DNA of 64,000 bases, from assembly GCF_003339505.1 (NCBI RefSeq), contig NZ_QPIW01000024.1, positions 42,119 through 106,118 of the forward strand, read 5' to 3'. The position numbers were made by a program, and so were the translations under genes. Below are positions 38,335 to 44,549 of the stretch, one piece after another (the stretch's first letter is position 1; each line of letters opens with the position of its first letter). This DNA is from Runella aurantiaca. GTDB lineage: Bacteria > Bacteroidota > Bacteroidia > Cytophagales > Spirosomataceae. A model generated the notes under the pieces. It was given only the letters and a program-made list of their open reading frames with translations, searched no databases and had not been told where the DNA came from.

Positions 38335-39162
38335 CTAAAAGCCCGTAAGACTTATCATCACAATCTTCCATTGGCCATTAATTTTCTCCAAGATGCGCAA
38401 GAAACGCTGTTTTTGGGCTACACTTCCATCGGCTTTTTTATCTTCTTGGGTGTAAGTAGCCCAAGCCAAATTGCCTGAAACATGCGACTCATAATCGCTC
38501 ACAACTGCGTTAAGACCCGTAGGTTTATGGGTTTTGGGAAATGCCTCATAGACTTTTTGGAGAGCATCACCTTTTAGATAGGGCGTATTGGCCATTTTTC
38601 TGAGCTTTTCGTCATGCCGTTCTATGTAAGGAGTAGTGGCAAAATTGCTGCCCAATACCGCTAAGTTGGCTTCGTGGTAGGCTTTGGTTTCGGCATCAAT
38701 TACCTGCCGAACGGCTGCCTCTTCTCCCGTTTGATAGTCAATCTTGGTGTGGTGTATATCGGTCAGCACCCAGTTATTCTTTTTCCACTCAAATGTGTAG
38801 GTAAAGGCATCTTTCCACGTCATTTTTTGGTTGTTTGGTAGTACCAAAGCGTGGTTTCTAATGCCCGATACCACGCCCAAATTACCCGATTGTTTCACGC
38901 GCAGGTCGCTCATTTGGGTTTCGCTTTTGGCAGCGGGGCGAGATTTAGCCAAAGCAAGTGTTGCGGCTTTGTCGTAAAACTGCCCGCTATGCCCTGCCAC
39001 AAAGCGGATATTGTCATCCATTTGTTGGACGGCCTCCGTCGGATTTTTGTCATAATCAGCCATACCTTTTTCAAAAGCGGTTTTAAGGTCGGTTTGGGCG
39101 TAGATGCTTCCTATCGTCAGCATGACAAAAGAAAGAGCGAGGGTAAGGATTAGCTTTTTCAT
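38335..39162 (-). CDS. Exported protein with two NTF2-like domains (paralog)
   Basis: 275 aa with signal peptide (LILTLALSFVMLTIGSIYAQ). Two NTF2-like domains (about 25-130 and 145-275), second starting VRQVIDAETKAYHEANLAVLG. Overall layout matches the 27251-28066 protein. In both cases a copy of the 50-bp element follows the stop. It lies between the element for LytTR and the HTH-only gene. Function not known. Confidence 0.8.
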   Translation of the reverse strand: MKKLILTLALSFVMLTIGSIYAQTDLKTAFEKGMADYDKNPTEAVQQMDDNIRFVAGHSGQFYDKAATLALAKSRPAAKSETQMSDLRVKQSGNLGVVSGIRNHALVLPNNQKMTWKDAFTYTFEWKKNNWVLTDIHHTKIDYQTGEEAAVRQVIDAETKAYHEANLAVLGSNFATTPYIERHDEKLRKMANTPYLKGDALQKVYEAFPKTHKPTGLNAVVSDYESHVSGNLAWATYTQEDKKADGSVAQKQRFLRILEKINGQWKIVMISLTGF

Positions 39163-39210
39163 TTGAGAATAGATGGTTTATGGTTTAAGTAATTCAATTA
39201 TTCTCCGGGA

Positions 39211-39429
39211 TTAGTCTATTAACCCCTTCTTGAAAGCTATCTTTATCATTCCCACCACCGATTTAGCTCCCAGCTTCTGCAACAGATTGTGACGATGGGT
39301 TTCAATGGTCGGGATGCTTACTTGCAGCCGGGTGGCTATTTGTTCGGTGGTCAGTTCTTGGCCGATGAGTTGCAGTACTTCCATTTCGCGTTTCGTGAGC
39401 ATTAGCACAGGGTGAATTAGTTGATACAA
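39211..39429 (-). CDS. LuxR/NarL-type HTH protein lacking a receiver domain
   Basis: 72 aa: only a GerE/LuxR helix-turn-helix (LTKREMEVLQLIGQELTTEQIATRLQVSIPTIETHRHNLLQKLGAKS), the same domain as at the C-terminus of the two full-length regulators nearby. The start given is a TTG; an in-frame ATG at 39402 leaves the HTH intact and may be the true start. Upstream of the TTG the frame stays open for only about 30 codons back to a stop and no receiver sequence is found, so the receiver domain has been lost or never present. Two TACCCTGA-type direct repeats lie just upstream (39466-39496). Could be a dominant local regulator or a degraded gene. Confidence 0.6.
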   Translation of the reverse strand: MYQLIHPVLMLTKREMEVLQLIGQELTTEQIATRLQVSIPTIETHRHNLLQKLGAKSVVGMIKIAFKKGLID

Positions 39430-39465
39430 AGGTCCAGATTCTGTCCCAAATCCTTTTTCATCAGT

Positions 39466-39496
39466 TACCCTGATTTTATCTCATGGTATCCCCTGA
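39466..39496. promoter_or_regulatory. Direct repeat pair TACCCTGA with 23-bp period
   Basis: TACCCTGA at 39466 and TCCCCTGA at 39489, 23 bp apart, followed by CATGGTTTACCATG at 39507-39520 (palindrome). Lies between the divergent HTH-only gene and HK1 gene. An identical arrangement is at 44444-44474. Likely the site of a LytTR or NarL-type regulator. Confidence 0.5.
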
Positions 39497-39596
39497 TTTT
39501 GCACTCATGGTTTACCATGATATTGGGTTATTGTATTCCATAATTATTTGAGAAATGATAGATTAAACAGATATTGGCATTATTAACCGCTTAACT

Positions 39597-41558
39597 ATGA
39601 AAAGAACAATTGCTCTTATTGTAATAATCATGTTTGGCACGGTTGCCCAGGCGCAATCAGTACAAGATGATTTACGAAAAATCGCCGAGTTTCGCCGAAT
39701 GGCTCCTTCTTTTCAAAAGGATACGCTACTGATAGGTACACAAATTAATCTTGCAACTACCTATACTCGTCTCCAAAAACTGGACTCTGTTCGTTATTGG
39801 CTCTGGGAAAGTGAAAAAATGCTTACTAAAACCAAATGGCAGCGTGGATGGGGCTTTTTTTATCGTGCTCGTGGCCAATATTATGTCTTTACCCTCAAAA
39901 AAGACTCTTCGGTAGCCGATCTTATTAAGTCCATAGCGATTTGGGAAAAAGAAAAAAACTGGCGACAGGCAGGTATTGCAAGTGCGCGCCTGGGCAATGC
40001 TTTATTGATGGATTTGCAGTTTGACAAGAGTCTTTTTTACCTCAACCAAGCACTCAAAACATTTGAAGAACACAACGACTATTTTAGCCAAGCCAATACC
40101 CTCAACTACCTGAGCAATGTGTATCGAAGTAGGAACAATTATACCAAAGCATTGGAAATACACCGTAGAGTAATGTATCTGGTAGGAAAGTACAAACTAA
40201 ACCCTCAACTTATTGAATACAAGCACGTAGCCACGTCTTATCTATTCAACAATATGCTTGATAGCGGGCGTTATTATTTTGCTAAAGAAGGCATTGATAT
40301 TGACAAAAACCCCGAAAAAATCAACGATAATTTTACCTACAATCGCCTCTCTGAGTTTTTTGATGGGGCTGGTATGCCCGAAAAAGTAGTGAAAATGGCT
40401 CAGCTGTCGCTACAGCTTGCCGAAAAAAATAAGTCGGTAGCTTATGCTCGTACCGCACACGAAATGCTCCATAAAAGCTACCAAAATCTCAAAAATCACG
40501 AACAGGCGTTGTATCATTACAGTAAAGCACAGCAAATCAACGACTCACTCGAAAAAGCCGAGGTGAGCCTCAAGCTCACTCAATTGGAAATGCAATACCA
40601 AACTCAGAAGAAAGAAACTGAAATAGAACGTCAACGGGCAGAATTAGCTATCAGTAAACAAAACCTTTTACTCAATCAATCAAGAATGAGTTTTCTTAAC
40701 AAGGACCTTTTGCTCCAGCAAGCACTCGTAGCCCAACAAAACGCTGACAAAAAACGGAAAGAAGCAGAGTTTAAGAACACAAATCAACAACAAAAAGCGG
40801 CTATGGAACAATTGGCTCAACAAAATGAGCTGACTGTCCAGCGACAAACCCGTAATTTGCTATTAGCTGGAATCGCATTTTTGATGACACTTGCGGGCGT
40901 ACTTTTTTACCATAACCGGAGTCTCAAAAGGAAAAATAAAGAAATATCAACTTCTATTTTAAAAGGTCAAACCCTCGAGCGCAAGCGCGTAGCGGCCGAC
41001 CTCCACGATAGCCTCGGCAGTACCATGTCCTCGCTGATCTATACCGTCAACGCCATTGATACCAATAATCTCGACCAAGACGAGAAAAATGTGTATCAAC
41101 ACCTCAAACAAATGCTTGATACCGCCTACAACGAAATCAGGCTCCTCTCTCACAACCTACTGCCAGAAGAGTTTGAAAAACAGGGATTAGCGGAAGCACT
41201 TAGGCATTTCGTTCGAAAAATCAACCAAACCAAAACCATTCAATTTGACCTCTCCATTGACCCGCAATTGGGACGACTCTCGCCCAAAACAGAGTTTGAA
41301 CTCTACAGCATTTGCCTCGAACTCATCAACAACATCCTCAAACACGCCCACGCTACGCAGGCTTCTATTGCCCTTGCCCGAGAGCAAAACCAAGTGCAGC
41401 TAACTATCGCCGACAATGGTCGCGGCTTTTTTGATAATGAATCCGACGGCAAAGGCATGAAAAACGTAAAAGCCCGCGTAGAAAGCCTTAACGGAACCTG
41501 GCAGTATGATTCAAAACAGAATATAGGGACTTCTTCAGCCATTTCTATTCCTATTTAA
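39597..41558 (+). CDS. TPR-containing sensor histidine kinase (HisKA_3)
   Basis: 653 aa with signal peptide (ALIVIIMFGTVAQAQS). Periplasmic TPR-like helices about 30-330 (e.g. RLGNALLMDLQFDKSLFYLNQALKTFEEH), a coiled coil, a transmembrane helix near residues 420-440 (LLLAGIAFLMTLAGVLFY), then the HisKA_3 dimerisation domain with phospho-acceptor His at residue 470 (ERKRVAADLHDSLGSTMSS), and an HATPase_c domain (NNILKHAHATQ, LTIADNGRGFF). Paralog of the next gene, with which it shares an almost identical 180-residue kinase core. Three bases separate the two. The partner is probably a NarL-type regulator. Confidence 0.9.
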   Translation: MKRTIALIVIIMFGTVAQAQSVQDDLRKIAEFRRMAPSFQKDTLLIGTQINLATTYTRLQKLDSVRYWLWESEKMLTKTKWQRGWGFFYRARGQYYVFTLKKDSSVADLIKSIAIWEKEKNWRQAGIASARLGNALLMDLQFDKSLFYLNQALKTFEEHNDYFSQANTLNYLSNVYRSRNNYTKALEIHRRVMYLVGKYKLNPQLIEYKHVATSYLFNNMLDSGRYYFAKEGIDIDKNPEKINDNFTYNRLSEFFDGAGMPEKVVKMAQLSLQLAEKNKSVAYARTAHEMLHKSYQNLKNHEQALYHYSKAQQINDSLEKAEVSLKLTQLEMQYQTQKKETEIERQRAELAISKQNLLLNQSRMSFLNKDLLLQQALVAQQNADKKRKEAEFKNTNQQQKAAMEQLAQQNELTVQRQTRNLLLAGIAFLMTLAGVLFYHNRSLKRKNKEISTSILKGQTLERKRVAADLHDSLGSTMSSLIYTVNAIDTNNLDQDEKNVYQHLKQMLDTAYNEIRLLSHNLLPEEFEKQGLAEALRHFVRKINQTKTIQFDLSIDPQLGRLSPKTEFELYSICLELINNILKHAHATQASIALAREQNQVQLTIADNGRGFFDNESDGKGMKNVKARVESLNGTWQYDSKQNIGTSSAISIPI

Positions 41559-41561
41559 GCA

Positions 41562-43475
41562 ATGAAAAAACTCCTGACGCTGCTATTCCTGACGAGTATT
41601 CATTTGAGCAGTTGGGCCCAAAGTGAGGTTTTTCGTATTGACAGTATTCCTACACAGGGCATTTTGCTCGACAAGGGCTGGAAATGGCACGCAGGCGACA
41701 ACCCCGATTTCGCAAAACCTGATTTTGATGATAGCCAATGGGAGAGTATTGACCCGACAAAAGACATTATGGCACTTGATCAAATAAGAAAGCCACCGGT
41801 AGTTTGGTTTCGGTTACCTCTTGCTCTGCATGATAGTACGCTCTATCAAATGCTGTCCTTGGTGGTGAAGCAGACAGGTGCCACTGCCTTTTATTTAAAT
41901 GGACGGTTGTTAGGCAAATTTGGAAATATATCTCCTGCAAAAGCCAATACAATCGGATATGACCCTATGGGGCAAGCAATTGCGTTTCCTCTGGAACTTA
42001 ATAAATCTAATGTGCTGGCCGTACGTTTCGCGTTTCCAGACATTTTTTTAGTCAAGAACTTTTATGCGCCTAATTACTGTCTCAAGCTTATTGTTTGCCC
42101 AACCAAAGATAGCCATATAATTGGTGAGCATATAAATCGACTCTCCAATCGAGCATATTACTCAGCGATGTTTAAAGCAGGCATTTTCTTTTTGTTTACT
42201 ATTTTACACTTAGGTTTTTTTCTATTTTCCAAAAAGCAAAAAGCGAATCTCCATTTTGGGTTATATGCTTTTTTGGCATTTCTAATTTTTTTTGTAGAAA
42301 CCCTGGCATCAACCTTTGTGTTTGAAGTCAATCTTCGAAATCAAATCGCCATAATCATCTACTTTATACATCCATTCGTTGAATTATTCATTTTTATCGC
42401 ACTTTATTATTTCCTTGGCTTGACTAAAGGCTATTATTTTAAATTGACTGTAATTGTTTGCTTTTTGTCCATTCCTTTCATGTTCAGACCTTATTTTGGG
42501 GGGCAAATTGTAGGAATCTTAGCTCCTTCTTTACTTTTATCCATAGGTCTCCCTATCATTTGCTTTAAAGCTCACAAAAACGGAATTCAAGGAGCTTATG
42601 GGATTTTCATAGCCTCAATCATTTTCTTAATTTTATATACGACTTATACATTAATGCGAGAGTTTCAAATAAATCTACCCTACCAATTCTTATGGAATGA
42701 ACTAACTTTTTCTACTGCTACTTTAGCCGTGCCGGCCGCTATTTCGTATTATCTTATGGTTGATTTTACCAATAGTAAAAAGCAACTGCAAAATAACTTT
42801 TACAAATTTCAACAGCTTGCCAAAGAAAAGGAAGCTTCTCTTTTAAAACAAAACGCCGAACTGCAAGCTGCCCTGCTCCAAGGCCAAACCATTGAGCGCA
42901 AGCGCGTAGCGGCTGACCTTCACGATAGCCTCGGCAGTACGATGTCGTCGCTGATTTATACCGTCAATGCCATTGATACCAACAATCTCGACAACGAGGA
43001 GAAAAACGTTTATCTACACCTGAAACAAATGCTTGATACGGCCTACAACGAAATCAGGCTCCTCTCCCACAACCTTTTACCCGAAGAATTTGAAAAACAA
43101 GGACTTGCCGAAGCACTCAGGCACTTTGTCCGAAAAATAAACCAAACCAAAGCCATCCAATTTGACCTCTCCATTGACCCGCAGTTGGGAAGGCTCTCGC
43201 CCAAAACAGAATTTGAACTTTACAGCATTTGCCTCGAACTGATCAACAACATCCTCAAACACGCCCATGCTACGCAGGCTTCTATTGGCCTCGTCCGTAA
43301 ACAGAATCAGGTAAAGCTTACCATTGCCGACAATGGGCGTGGCTTTTTTGACAATGACTCTGATGGAAAAGGCATGAAAAATGTAAAGGCCCGCGTAGAA
43401 AGTCTCAATGGAACGTGGCACACTAAAAATACGGAGGGCAACGGTGTTTGCAATGAAATTGCCGTGCTGGTTTAA
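41562..43475 (+). CDS. 7TM-type sensor histidine kinase (HisKA_3)
   Basis: 637 aa with signal peptide (MKKLLTLLFLTSIHLSSWAQ). Periplasmic beta-rich domain about 25-180 (similar to 7TMR-DISM extracellular domains: DKGWKWHAGDNPDF, FRLPLALHDSTL, FYLNGRLLGKFG), then seven predicted membrane helices about 205-410, coiled coil, and HisKA_3 (His at residue 454) with HATPase_c. The kinase core is almost the same as in the preceding gene. Lies 4 bases from the convergent regulator at 43480. Signals sensed are unknown. Confidence 0.9.
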   Translation: MKKLLTLLFLTSIHLSSWAQSEVFRIDSIPTQGILLDKGWKWHAGDNPDFAKPDFDDSQWESIDPTKDIMALDQIRKPPVVWFRLPLALHDSTLYQMLSLVVKQTGATAFYLNGRLLGKFGNISPAKANTIGYDPMGQAIAFPLELNKSNVLAVRFAFPDIFLVKNFYAPNYCLKLIVCPTKDSHIIGEHINRLSNRAYYSAMFKAGIFFLFTILHLGFFLFSKKQKANLHFGLYAFLAFLIFFVETLASTFVFEVNLRNQIAIIIYFIHPFVELFIFIALYYFLGLTKGYYFKLTVIVCFLSIPFMFRPYFGGQIVGILAPSLLLSIGLPIICFKAHKNGIQGAYGIFIASIIFLILYTTYTLMREFQINLPYQFLWNELTFSTATLAVPAAISYYLMVDFTNSKKQLQNNFYKFQQLAKEKEASLLKQNAELQAALLQGQTIERKRVAADLHDSLGSTMSSLIYTVNAIDTNNLDNEEKNVYLHLKQMLDTAYNEIRLLSHNLLPEEFEKQGLAEALRHFVRKINQTKAIQFDLSIDPQLGRLSPKTEFELYSICLELINNILKHAHATQASIGLVRKQNQVKLTIADNGRGFFDNDSDGKGMKNVKARVESLNGTWHTKNTEGNGVCNEIAVLV

Positions 43476-43479
43476 AGTT

Positions 43480-44136
43480 TTATTCTACCATTCCGTGTTT
43501 CAGGGCATATTTGGTCAACCCAATGGCGCTTTTGACATTCAATTTATGAAACAAATTCCGTCGGTGCGTTTCAACCGTCGAAAGGCTGATGCAAAGTTTA
43601 TCAGCTATCTCAGGGCTTGAGTACTCCATTGCGATATGCTTTAAAACTTCGATTTCACGCTCTGTGAGGTTTTGAATAGTTGCTGGCTGAGCATTGTTTT
43701 GGTCTTCATCCGTGTAGGCACTGAGTTCATCGATAATCGCTGGACTAAAATATCGCTTCCCTTGCATAATCAACTCAATCGCCCTTTCCAATTCTTCTCG
43801 TTCTGATTTTTTTAAAATATACCCATTCACTCCTGCCTTAATCGCCTCACGGATATGAGCTGCATCTTCTAACATGGTGAGTAAAATCACTTTGATAGCG
43901 AGACGTTGATGTCTAATTTGAAGGGTTAAATCAACCCCGCTCAAATAGGGCATGTTAAAATCAGACACGATCAAATCCACTTTATTGGTACTTAACCACG
44001 GTAGAACTTGGCGACTATCACTGATGGTATTCACAATCTCTACATTGGGAATTCGTCTAAAGAGGAGTTTTAGACTTTCTAAAATCATTTGATGATCATC
44101 AACAAGTAATATTTTGATTCGGTCAGTAGTGTTCAT
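43480..44136 (-). CDS. NarL/FixJ-type response regulator
   Basis: 218 aa. Receiver domain about 6-125: DD at 13-14, phospho-acceptor D59 (LIVSDFNMPYLSG), T/S and K in VILLTMLED and LKKSEREELERAI. Linker, then LuxR-type HTH about 150-215 (LTEREIEVLKHIAMEYSS, STVETHRRNLFHKLNV). Convergent with the HK2 gene, 4 bases between. A small leader frame (44123-44215) overlaps its start by 14 bases and could couple translation. Copy 3 of the 50-bp element lies before that leader. Confidence 0.92.
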   Translation of the reverse strand: MNTTDRIKILLVDDHQMILESLKLLFRRIPNVEIVNTISDSRQVLPWLSTNKVDLIVSDFNMPYLSGVDLTLQIRHQRLAIKVILLTMLEDAAHIREAIKAGVNGYILKKSEREELERAIELIMQGKRYFSPAIIDELSAYTDEDQNNAQPATIQNLTEREIEVLKHIAMEYSSPEIADKLCISLSTVETHRRNLFHKLNVKSAIGLTKYALKHGMVE

Positions 44137-44215
44137 TAATAGGGTAAGTTAATTCAATACACGTATTATAGGGGAGCTGTACCTCACTGCCGCGAGCGGT
44201 AGGAAGTAAATTCAT
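44123..44215 (-). CDS. Small leader ORF (30 codons), remnant of a LytTR gene 5' end
   Basis: Frame begins MNLLPTARGS and ends NEHY. The first six residues equal those of the LytTR protein at 37845, and its ATG is at the same 27-nt distance from copy 3 of the shared element. After that the sequences differ. The stop overlaps the regulator's start (44136) by 14 bases. May be a duplicated promoter-plus-leader, or a translational coupling peptide. Whether it is translated is unknown. Confidence 0.45.
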   Translation of the reverse strand: MNLLPTARGSEVQLPYNTCIELTYPINEHY

Positions 44216-44241
44216 TGTAGGGCATGTTTAGACGTTTTTTT

Positions 44242-44291
44242 GGTACAAAACTTGCATAAAATAGGTTATTTCTCTCCCCCCAATTCGGGTA
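44242..44291 (-). promoter_or_regulatory. Copy 3 of the shared 50-bp regulatory element
   Basis: Minus strand TACCCGAATTGGGGGG, 25 bp, TTTTGTACC; length identical to copies 1 and 2. Placed upstream of the leader ORF and response-regulator gene. Confidence 0.6.
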
Positions 44292-44297
44292 GGGGTA

Positions 44298-44393
44298 TTA
44301 GAAAAACAATAAACCTATGATGGCAATCAATATTGCAATGACGGCCAAAAACAAAATAGGCCACCACCGCATAGGTTTAGGATTGGTGCTCAT
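44298..44393 (-). CDS. 31-aa small membrane protein
   Basis: MSTNPKPMRWWP followed by a hydrophobic segment of 19 residues (ILFLAVIAILIAIIGLLFF). A single membrane helix. The frame is clean from ATG to stop. It lies between the direct-repeat pair (44444-44474) and copy 3 of the shared element, on the minus strand. Size and composition resemble small inner-membrane proteins. Not confirmed by any family assignment. Confidence 0.5.
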   Translation of the reverse strand: MSTNPKPMRWWPILFLAVIAILIAIIGLLFF

Positions 44394-44549
44394 GTATCAG
44401 AAAAATATACTTCAAAGTTGAGGAATGTTCAGGCAGTGTACAATACCCTGAGTGCGGTATTTTTGATACCCTGAGCAGGGGAGATGACTGCGTAGTTTTA
44501 CGTGTTGCAATCAAACGCATGTGTATATACGCAATTGTTTTGAGGCAAA
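44394..44549. other. Intergenic region with regulatory repeats
   Basis: This non-coding part of the 413-base gap (44137-44549) between the regulator and propeller-kinase genes holds the TACCCTGA repeats. I see nothing else in it. Confidence 0.4.
44444..44474. promoter_or_regulatory. Direct repeat pair TACCCTGA with 23-bp period
   Basis: TACCCTGA at 44444 and again at 44467, exactly 23 bp apart. The same spacing occurs at 39466-39496. Lies 51 bases upstream of the small membrane protein start (44393), on the minus strand. Confidence 0.5.

Noticed and set aside
39211..39429. Broken full-length response regulator with lost receiver in the upstream sequence
   Set aside because: Upstream bases contain a stop after about 30 codons and regulatory repeats, and none of the receiver motifs.
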